This document shows, piece after piece, positions 32,437-38,132 of a stretch of DNA of 38,132 nucleotides (positions are counted from its first letter, which is position 1; every line of letters starts with the position of its first letter). Below the pieces are notes generated by a model, which saw only the letters and a list, made by a program, of their open reading frames with translations, was not told where the DNA came from and made no database searches. Location: NCBI GenBank assembly GCA_045113775.1, contig JBGUJH010000148.1, positions 1 to 38,132 of the forward strand. Reading direction: 5' to 3'. The stretch is from CAG-791 sp045113775 (GTDB lineage: Bacteria; Bacillota; Clostridia; Lachnospirales; Lachnospiraceae). The translations under genes and the position numbers were made by a program.

Positions 32437-32465
32437 ATAATATTCCCGCCTTAAAAAATTGTCAA
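32437..32465 (-). promoter_or_regulatory. Consensus sigma-A promoter of murA
   Basis: On the minus strand TTGACA (32465-32460) and TATTAT (32442-32437) are separated by 17 bases, 40 bases before the murA start codon. Confidence 0.8.
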
Positions 32466-32510
32466 TCGGCAATTTTTACCTGCATTAATACTGCTGCAAG
32501 TCGATCTTTG

Positions 32511-33218
32511 TTAAGTTTTTCCGGAAGATTTACCCAAAGCGGAGCGTTTCTTACCACTCTCGCCCGGTCTCCCTGACCTCGCCGTTTCCGGTTTTCTGCG
32601 GACTGAATATCCGAATTTTCCGATCTTGTCACCCAGGGCAAAATACTGCCCGTGCGAGTAAGCGATCAGATCCGCCTTCTCCAGTTCCAGCTTACCTTTC
32701 CCGTCGAGATATTGTTCGTCCACGCTCACATTCACTACTTCCGCAATGAACATATCGTGGCTGCCCAGCCTCAGGATCTCTTTCACCCTGCACTCGAGGA
32801 CCACAGGACTCTGGGCCACTCCGGGTGCTCCGATCTTCTCGGACTCTAAAGGCGTGAGCTTCATTTCTCTGAATTTATCAGTATCCCTTCCCGATCTCAC
32901 ACCGCAGTAGTCGGTTGCCCGGGCGATTGAGCGGGTCGTAAGACTGATCGTGAATTCGCCGGTATTCTCAATAATATGGTGGGAAAAGCGCTCCTTCCGG
33001 ATCGAAACCGACACCATGACGGGATTGCTGCAGATCGTGCCTGCCCATGCGGCCGTCATAAGGTTGTCCTTTCCCTCTTTGTCCCTGCATCCGACCAGAA
33101 CGACAGGTAACGGATAGAGCATATTCGACGCTCTCCAGTTCTGCCTTTTCCCCGGCCCAAGTACCGCAGGCTTCTCTTCCCTCGGTTTTCCTGCGCCTTT
33201 CGGCCTTCGGGACTTCAT
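32511..33218 (-). CDS. Flavin reductase-like (FMN-binding split-barrel) protein
   Basis: A 235-aa protein with the FMN-binding flavin-reductase fold: YPLPVVLVGCRDKEGKDN, MTAAWAGTICSNPVMVSVSI and HHIIENTGEFTISL (about residues 35-90), then GSHDMFIAEVVNVSVDE. Members reduce flavins or act as flavoproteins with unknown substrates; the reaction here cannot be assigned. It has basic, low-complexity extensions at the N terminus (first 30 residues) and the C terminus (last 30, rich in Lys/Arg/Ser/Gly), unusual for the family and suggestive of nucleic acid or membrane contact. ATG 33218 is more likely than TTG 33227. It follows the coiled-coil protein gene by five bases, so they form an operon. Confidence 0.82.
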   Translation of the reverse strand: MKSRRPKGAGKPREEKPAVLGPGKRQNWRASNMLYPLPVVLVGCRDKEGKDNLMTAAWAGTICSNPVMVSVSIRKERFSHHIIENTGEFTISLTTRSIARATDYCGVRSGRDTDKFREMKLTPLESEKIGAPGVAQSPVVLECRVKEILRLGSHDMFIAEVVNVSVDEQYLDGKGKLELEKADLIAYSHGQYFALGDKIGKFGYSVRRKPETARSGRPGESGKKRSALGKSSGKT

Positions 33219-33223
33219 TGTGC

Positions 33224-33883
33224 TCAATGTACCATGCCCATCAGAAGGGCGATCAGACCTGCTCCCTCAAGAAGCTGTACCGCGATGACCGCGATGAGAA
33301 GGCCGATCGAGACCTTTTGCACCGTGGACTGGGACTTGTCCGGTTCGGACTGCTTCTGGATAATGTCGAGCTTCTCGTTCAGCTCCTGCGTCTGCTTGGA
33401 GAGCTCAGCGATCATAGACGCCTGGACATTTCTGTAAACACGCACATTGTCTCTGTGGTTGAATTCATTTGCCTCCTGGAAGAGGTCCTGCGCGGCGCCG
33501 GAGGATTCCCTGATCGATCCTACGATCTGCTCCCTGGCATCACTGATGGCTGCCCGCATCTCGCTCTCGAAAGCCTTGTGGTCCCACGCCTCAAGTTCCG
33601 CCAGCTTCTCGGTGATCTGCCGGTTGTTGTCCTCGAGGAGTGTCCTGACTCCTTCCGTGGCATTTCTGTTCATGAACTGGAGTTTCTGCACCAGCTCGTT
33701 ATTCTTCTCATAAAGCTCGCGAAGCTCACTCACGACCTGCGCATAATCTTCCACCTCTGCCTTGAGGCGGTCGGTCTGAGCCGCTTCTGCCGCGCCGTTG
33801 GCCCTGATCATCTCATCGGGATTGTTCAGGTCCACCTTGGGCACAGTATTGCTGTAATTCCATGCTGAAGATGAACTGCTCAT
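33224..33883 (-). CDS. Coiled-coil protein with C-terminal membrane anchor, function unknown
   Basis: A 219-aa protein that I do not recognise. The N terminus is serine-rich (MSSSSSAWNYSN). Residues 30-190 are highly charged and heptad-like, predicted long coiled coil (SELRELYEKNNELVQKL, ELSKQTQELNEKLDIIQKQ). One TM helix is at residues 191-218 (SIGLLIAVIAVQLLEGAGLI), ending almost at the C terminus, so it is probably tail-anchored with the body in the cytoplasm. No signal peptide is seen. AGAGGTG precedes ATG 33883, and a good promoter lies about 45 bases upstream. The adjacent gene, in the same operon, encodes the flavin reductase-like protein. Confidence 0.75.
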   Translation of the reverse strand: MSSSSSAWNYSNTVPKVDLNNPDEMIRANGAAEAAQTDRLKAEVEDYAQVVSELRELYEKNNELVQKLQFMNRNATEGVRTLLEDNNRQITEKLAELEAWDHKAFESEMRAAISDAREQIVGSIRESSGAAQDLFQEANEFNHRDNVRVYRNVQASMIAELSKQTQELNEKLDIIQKQSEPDKSQSTVQKVSIGLLIAVIAVQLLEGAGLIALLMGMVH

Positions 33884-33927
33884 TCTTCACCTCTGTATCT
33901 TATTTTTGTAAGGAACTCGTCTCACCA

Positions 33928-33956
33928 ATCATATCATTATCCGATGCCATTTACAA
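33928..33956 (-). promoter_or_regulatory. Candidate promoter of the coiled-coil/flavin reductase operon
   Basis: On the minus strand TTGTAA (33956-33951) and TATGAT (33933-33928) are 17 bases apart, about 45 bases before the start codon. Confidence 0.6.
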
Positions 33957-34004
33957 TCGTTTCGGCACCCGGTGGATGTTCCCTGAATAATGTGCGACTT
34001 TAAT

Positions 34005-34985
34005 TCAAATTCGCGCAAAATTCTGAATTTTCGTAATTATTCCCGGCTTCTCAACTCTCTCCCCGAGATAAAGCGGATAGACTCCCCGCGGACCGTCCGC
34101 CTGGATCTCCATGTAGAATTCCTCCGGGAGCGTAAGCTTGGTCACTGACATCCCCAGTTCCTGCCGCTCCATAAGCTCCATCTCCGCCTGGAAGCAGAGC
34201 ATCCTGCCCCTCTCGACAGCGGCTTTCCGCGACGGATCATCTTTCCGGCCGGGAAGCCTTATGCCTTTCAGCCAATATTTGTAGCGGAAATACTCCATGT
34301 TCCCGATCTCGAGCTGCTCATAGAAGCTGTTCACAGCCTCGCTCTCCATCTCGCGGCAGACCGCGCCGGGCTCGTAAACGCTCGTAAAACCCGCAAGGGA
34401 CGCCCTGTACCCGAGGTCCAGGTCCTCCAGCCTCGAATAAAAGCGCTCGTCAAAGATTCCCGTTACTTCCAGATACTCCATTCTGTAGATCGCGGCATCC
34501 ATCTGAGCTGCTGTGATACGCGCCCTGCGCCTGTATGCGGAAGCATAGCTACCTGTGCCTCGGATGACCGGATTTCCGCCAAGGCTAAGGCGCCATCCCG
34601 CTCCGCTGATGAGGGCGGGGTCTTCGGCAGACAATATTTTGGCCTGGGCGCTGAAGAGACCACTGTCACCGTCCAGTGCGGCGCTCAGCCTCTCAACGCA
34701 GTGTTTTCCGGCAAGAAGCCCCGGAGACAGCGTCATGACGTATGGCGTCTGTGTGATATGGATCCCCGTGTTGACCGTGTGCGCCCTTCCCGGGTTCATT
34801 CCCATGTCAAAGAACCTGACGTCGGGAAAGGCCTCACTGACTCCGCGCAGTGCCTGCGGATCCGCTGTGCAGTCCATCACGATGATCCGTGGGACCACCG
34901 TTCCCGACTTCACGGACCGGATACACCTTGCCAGTTTATCCGCATCCCTGCGCACCGGGATGAGCAATGTCACTTTGCTGTTCAT
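34005..34985 (-). CDS. Family 2 glycosyltransferase-like protein with degenerate DxD
   Basis: A 326-aa GT-A fold protein. The N-terminal nucleotide-binding half is VTLLIPVRRDADKLARCIRS followed by IIVMDCTAD, and the later acceptor-side motif is FDERFYSRLEDLDLGYRASL. At the place of the metal-binding DxD, after PYVMT, it reads LSPG (86-89). Without an acidic pair it may be inactive, metal independent, or a partner of a neighbouring enzyme. No TM helix is seen. It is the last of three consecutive glycosyltransferase genes and lies 24 bp after the previous one, probably making or decorating a cell-surface polysaccharide. Confidence 0.8.
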   Translation of the reverse strand: MNSKVTLLIPVRRDADKLARCIRSVKSGTVVPRIIVMDCTADPQALRGVSEAFPDVRFFDMGMNPGRAHTVNTGIHITQTPYVMTLSPGLLAGKHCVERLSAALDGDSGLFSAQAKILSAEDPALISGAGWRLSLGGNPVIRGTGSYASAYRRRARITAAQMDAAIYRMEYLEVTGIFDERFYSRLEDLDLGYRASLAGFTSVYEPGAVCREMESEAVNSFYEQLEIGNMEYFRYKYWLKGIRLPGRKDDPSRKAAVERGRMLCFQAEMELMERQELGMSVTKLTLPEEFYMEIQADGPRGVYPLYLGERVEKPGIITKIQNFARI

Positions 34986-35009
34986 TGAAATAAATATAGC
35001 CTCCGTAAA

Positions 35010-36407
35010 TCAGATCACTGTGATAAACGAGGGATCCCAGACGATCAGGTATCCCAATCCGCGGACACGCGCGCAGAACAATATGCTCCTTCTGCGAAGT
35101 TCCATCGGATCCCTCTGCCAGTCCGTGCTTGTATCGCCGCCGGGCGCCGTCACGAGCTCCTCGTAGAGCCCCCGCAGGTCAGGCCTGACCTGCATGCAGC
35201 GCGCGTCCACCGCAAAAGCGTTCTGGACCGACAGCGCGCGGTTCATGGGGCCGCCTTCCGCCTCATCCCAGCCCTCGAACATGACCCTTCCCTGGGAATC
35301 GTACATTCCCCCGATGACTTTGTGGGTCCGGCTCAGTACTCTTCCGCCCAGAATCCCAACGTCGCTGCGGCAGGCGAAAATATTGGGTCTGTAGGTGACC
35401 CTGTAAATGCCTTTCCTGCCCGAATAACTGACCGAAGCCTGGATGGAACGCACCCTGAAATAGTCTTCCAGAGCCGCCTTCTCCGCCGCGATATCCGCGT
35501 CGGGCTCCCTGCCCGCCATTTTCGAATCCTTTGACGCGCTGCTCTTGTGGTAGAGGATCAGCGGCACATGGTACACCTCTGATTTGGGTGCCCGCAGCAT
35601 CAGGTCATAAGTCAGAGCCCCGTCGAAGGCGTCGCGCAGGCGCAGTGCCAGGAACAGTTCGCGCCTGATCACCATGAGCCTTCTCATATAGTTGTTGGAC
35701 AAGAGATAATCTTTGTTGAAATCCGGCTTCCTGTTGGGCTGTTCGAACTTCCTGCCCGCGGCGTCGCAGTGGTCCTCATCAGTGTAGAGGATCTCCGCTC
35801 CCGTCCTCATGATGCAGAGGAACACCTCATAGAGCGCGTCCTGGGTCAAAAGATCGCCGACATCCACCGTACACAGGTAATTGCCCTCAGCCAGGTGCGC
35901 CGCGTCATTGATCAGAGACGCTTCGCCACGGTTTCCGGGCACACTGTAATACCGGATGCGCTCGTCCCTGTAGTGGTCCAGTGTGTCCTTGACGCCGGAG
36001 CTGAGGCTCGTATCCGCGATGATCAGCTCAAATCCCCCGTACGTCTGGGACAAAATAGAGATCAGCGTCTGCTCAAAATAGCGGATGACCGGCTCGTAAG
36101 TCGTCACGATCACACTGATGGTCGGCACGTGGTGCACTTTCAGCACGGAGACAGACGCGCCCAGCGCTTCCTCGGGTTTCTCGCCTCCCTTAAGCCTGTC
36201 CCAGACCGCTCTCTGGTTGAGCAGGACAGACGCCTCCGGTTCGTGATACTCATATTTTTCCCTGGCGCTCCTGCCCGGCTTCTTTACCTTGTCCTTATCC
36301 TTAGTCCGAAGAGAGGTGACCTGCTTGACCTTCCCGTTCACTTTGGGCGGTCTGAACCTGGGCCGGACATTATTCAGTTTTTGGCCTAAATCCTTCCAAA
36401 TGGACAC
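35010..36407 (-). CDS. Family 2 glycosyltransferase with extra C-terminal half-domain
   Basis: A 465-aa protein. A basic N-terminal region (1-55, rich in Lys/Arg) precedes a full GT2 domain at about 95-260: TISVIVTTYEPV (96-107), LIIADTS, TVDVGDLL (181-188, DxGD in place of DxD), and YTDEDHCDAAGR (208-219). The last 130 residues (from about 335) resemble the second half of another GT2 domain (VGILGGRVLSRT, SVQNAFAVDARCMQVR) without its nucleotide-binding half. GTG 36407 is the start, with GAGG eight bases upstream. Similar layouts occur in RfbC-like and rhamnan synthesis enzymes; the donor sugar cannot be inferred. Confidence 0.83.
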   Translation of the reverse strand: MSIWKDLGQKLNNVRPRFRPPKVNGKVKQVTSLRTKDKDKVKKPGRSAREKYEYHEPEASVLLNQRAVWDRLKGGEKPEEALGASVSVLKVHHVPTISVIVTTYEPVIRYFEQTLISILSQTYGGFELIIADTSLSSGVKDTLDHYRDERIRYYSVPGNRGEASLINDAAHLAEGNYLCTVDVGDLLTQDALYEVFLCIMRTGAEILYTDEDHCDAAGRKFEQPNRKPDFNKDYLLSNNYMRRLMVIRRELFLALRLRDAFDGALTYDLMLRAPKSEVYHVPLILYHKSSASKDSKMAGREPDADIAAEKAALEDYFRVRSIQASVSYSGRKGIYRVTYRPNIFACRSDVGILGGRVLSRTHKVIGGMYDSQGRVMFEGWDEAEGGPMNRALSVQNAFAVDARCMQVRPDLRGLYEELVTAPGGDTSTDWQRDPMELRRRSILFCARVRGLGYLIVWDPSFITVI

Positions 36408-36436
36408 GTCAGATACCTCAATGGATCAGTAAGGGC

Positions 36437-38008
36437 TTACTTGACGCCCGGCTCGGTGAGATTGATCTTGAAGCGCGGCTCTCTGGCATCCTGCGTCAGA
36501 TACCTGTGGTAGTAAGGGTCATTCCCCGAGAGCCCGGGATGGAGCTCAGCCAGCCGCTTCATCTCAGCGGGCTTGCGCAGTTCTCTCTCCTCCTTGGTCT
36601 TGCTGTTCTCGGGAGAATAAGACTCATAATAGAACAGATACATATTATTGCGGACCACATTATAGTAGCCCTTCTCAAAGATCCTCCAGCAGAAATCGAT
36701 ATCTCCGCCGTAAGAGGGGAAATTCACCTCGTCGAACCCGCCCACTTCCGCGAACAGGTCCTTTCTGACCATGATGCACGCGCCGGTCATTGCCAGCATG
36801 TTGCGCACACCTTTATTGAAATCAAAATAGTAAGACTCGTCATTTCTGCAGTACTGCAGTTTGTAGACGATCCCGCTCTCCACGGATGTGATCCCCGCGT
36901 GCTGAATGATATTCGAGCTCGGATACAGCAGCTTCATGCCCACCGCTCCCACATAAGGGAGCTTCGCCTTCTCGGACAGATGGGAGAGCCAGCCCTTCTT
37001 CTGCACGACAATGTCGTCGTGAACGAACAGGAGCATCTCTCCGTTGGCATACTGCGCCCCGAGATTGTAGAAAGCGGGCATGTTGAATTCCATCCTCTTG
37101 AAAATATAGAGGCACCTGCCCTCTTCGTTGATCTCCTCCACCAGTTCGCGCACTTTCCTGCGGTTCACTTCATTGGAGCCGTTGTCCACAATAATGATCT
37201 CGTGGGGCACAGAGGCATGTTTCTCAATTGAGCGCACGCAGCGCGCCAGCATCTCCGGGTTGTCTTTGCTGGGAATGATGATGCTGATCAGTCTCGTATA
37301 CGCCGAATCCATACTGTACCGGCCGGTCAGTGACTCCTTGATCAGGTTTCCGTTCCACAGCTCCACCCTGTGGCGTCCGTGGAAGAGGACTTCCGGCACA
37401 TGTCCGACCGGGAATTCATTCCATTTCTCCTCACGCCTCTTGGTGTATCCGCCGTCCGCCTGCGCGAGCTTGAGGCAGAGCGTCCCGTAGATCCATGCCC
37501 TCACAGGGCCGTCATCCTCGTTATTGCGTGCCCTCTCCTCCTCGAGACTGTCCTCCCGCAGCGCTGCAGCGGTCTCGAAATACGATGTCTTCCTCTGCCC
37601 GGGGTTTATGAGTGCGAACGCCGATGAGCGGAACGCGATCACATTGCCGAAATAGAACGTCGACAAAAAAGTGTCCGGCGCCCATTCCGACTTGAACCAG
37701 GGATCAAGATGGACCCCGTCCTCTGCGACTCTGTCCTCATCTCCGTAGAGCAGGTTGATCTCCGGATGCGCGGCAAAATAGTCCTTGACCAGGACCATCG
37801 CGAACTCGTCCGGCTCACCGTCATCATCACAGGCAATGATAATATCCGCTGTTTCGTGATCTTCAGCGAGCAGGTGATTCTTGAGATGAGAATAGCGGAC
37901 CACTTCCGCGGTGAGCTTCTCCCCCTCCGAATGGTCCTCCGTTCTGATCTTCTCAGCCAGGGCTTCTTTATGGGCGTGGTACCAGTCATTGTAAGTTCTG
38001 ATTGCCAT
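36437..38008 (-). CDS. Tandem family 2 glycosyltransferase, N-terminal domain truncated
   Basis: A 523-aa protein. After a helical start (1-50) comes DIIIACDDDGEPDEF (55-69) and LLYGDEDRVAEDGVHLDPWFK, which match the second half of a GT2 domain whose donor-binding first half is missing. From about residue 245 a complete GT2 domain follows: LISIIIPSKDNPEMLARCVRS, EIIIVDNGSN, LLFVHDDIVV (HDD as DxD equivalent), VGAVGMKLLYPSS, MTGACIMVRKDLFAEVGGFDE and GDIDFCWRI. This is the RfbC-like O-antigen or teichoic-type polysaccharide glycosyltransferase pattern. ATG 38008 has GAGGAG ten bases upstream. It is the first gene of this glycosyltransferase run visible in the window. Confidence 0.87.
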   Translation of the reverse strand: MAIRTYNDWYHAHKEALAEKIRTEDHSEGEKLTAEVVRYSHLKNHLLAEDHETADIIIACDDDGEPDEFAMVLVKDYFAAHPEINLLYGDEDRVAEDGVHLDPWFKSEWAPDTFLSTFYFGNVIAFRSSAFALINPGQRKTSYFETAAALREDSLEEERARNNEDDGPVRAWIYGTLCLKLAQADGGYTKRREEKWNEFPVGHVPEVLFHGRHRVELWNGNLIKESLTGRYSMDSAYTRLISIIIPSKDNPEMLARCVRSIEKHASVPHEIIIVDNGSNEVNRRKVRELVEEINEEGRCLYIFKRMEFNMPAFYNLGAQYANGEMLLFVHDDIVVQKKGWLSHLSEKAKLPYVGAVGMKLLYPSSNIIQHAGITSVESGIVYKLQYCRNDESYYFDFNKGVRNMLAMTGACIMVRKDLFAEVGGFDEVNFPSYGGDIDFCWRIFEKGYYNVVRNNMYLFYYESYSPENSKTKEERELRKPAEMKRLAELHPGLSGNDPYYHRYLTQDAREPRFKINLTEPGVK

Positions 38009-38046
38009 GTGCGATGCACTCCTCTCTAAACTGTATATCCGGTGTA

Positions 38047-38132
38047 TTCAAGGCTCGCAGAGCGAGCCGCTGCGCCGCGTGCGGGTTGCCTGAAAGGCAA
38101 CATCTACCTTTCCGCACGCGTGTGCATCATAT
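38047..38132 (-). repeat. Dispersed leader hairpin repeat, copy A (upstream of the first glycosyltransferase)
   Basis: On the transcript it carries GCGGCTCGCTCTGCGAGCC (perfect 7-bp stem, 3-nt loop) followed by TTGAA, and upstream a second nested hairpin (GTGCGG, then GTTGCC pairing with GGCAAC, then CGCAC). The core lies about 40 bases before the start codon at 38008. The last nine bases of the window repeat its first nine (GCATCATAT). Confidence 0.75.

Noticed and set aside
1..38132. tRNA, rRNA, prophage, toxin-antitoxin or defence genes
   Set aside because: None was recognised on either strand; the intergenic regions are accounted for by promoters, terminators and repeats.

Overview
The window looks like a chromosomal segment of a Gram-positive anaerobe of the class Clostridia, most likely a Lachnospiraceae member. 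Evidence for this is moderately high GC, strong AGGAGG-type ribosome binding sites, consensus sigma-A promoters, an FMN riboswitch in front of a RibU-type ECF transporter subunit, and the gene order dnaE-pfkA-SpoU methylase-nfeD-SPFH-argF-birA-small protein-dusB-greA-lysS. The taxonomic call is inference; no rRNA, tRNA or phage gene is visible. Both window ends fall in hairpin-rich repeats, so this may be a complete contig.

Layout: (1) 1-7.0 kb, membrane genes: a cardiolipin synthase (- strand) divergent from a membrane-anchored glycerophosphodiesterase and a large MscS-type channel carrying two extracytoplasmic sensor-like regions. (2) 7.1-9.6 kb, a small one-TM protein plus a P1B-like metal ATPase without the CPC motif. 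(3) 9.6-11.9 kb, a TatD hydrolase and a glutamate/aspartate-type symporter. (4) 12.0-29.6 kb, a long run of minus-strand housekeeping genes: lysS, greA, dusB, a small conserved protein, birA, argF, SPFH, nfeD, SpoU methylase, pfkA, dnaE, ispD, tsaD, rnz, rimI, tsaB and tsaE. (5) 29.6-29.9 kb, a repeat-packed leader upstream of tsaE. (6) 29.9-33.9 kb, ribU with its riboswitch, murA, a flavin reductase-like protein and a coiled-coil tail-anchored protein. (7) 34.0-38.0 kb, three consecutive family-2 glycosyltransferases, probably the end of a surface-polysaccharide cluster.

Functional themes: tRNA maturation is strongly represented (TsaB/D/E, RNase Z, DusB, LysRS, SpoU methylase), and the t6A genes are tightly coupled with 1-4 nt overlaps or very short gaps. 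Envelope functions occupy both flanks.

The less ordinary material is: a short hairpin element (core GCGGCTCGCTCTGCGAGCC on the transcript) recurring in the leaders of five minus-strand genes; a pair of 33-bp hairpins and a 21-bp minisatellite just upstream of tsaE; a 36-bp in-frame tandem duplication extending the RimI N terminus; the sensor-MscS fusion; a CPC-less P1B-like ATPase with a PacL-like small partner; and glycosyltransferases that appear to carry complementary half-domains.
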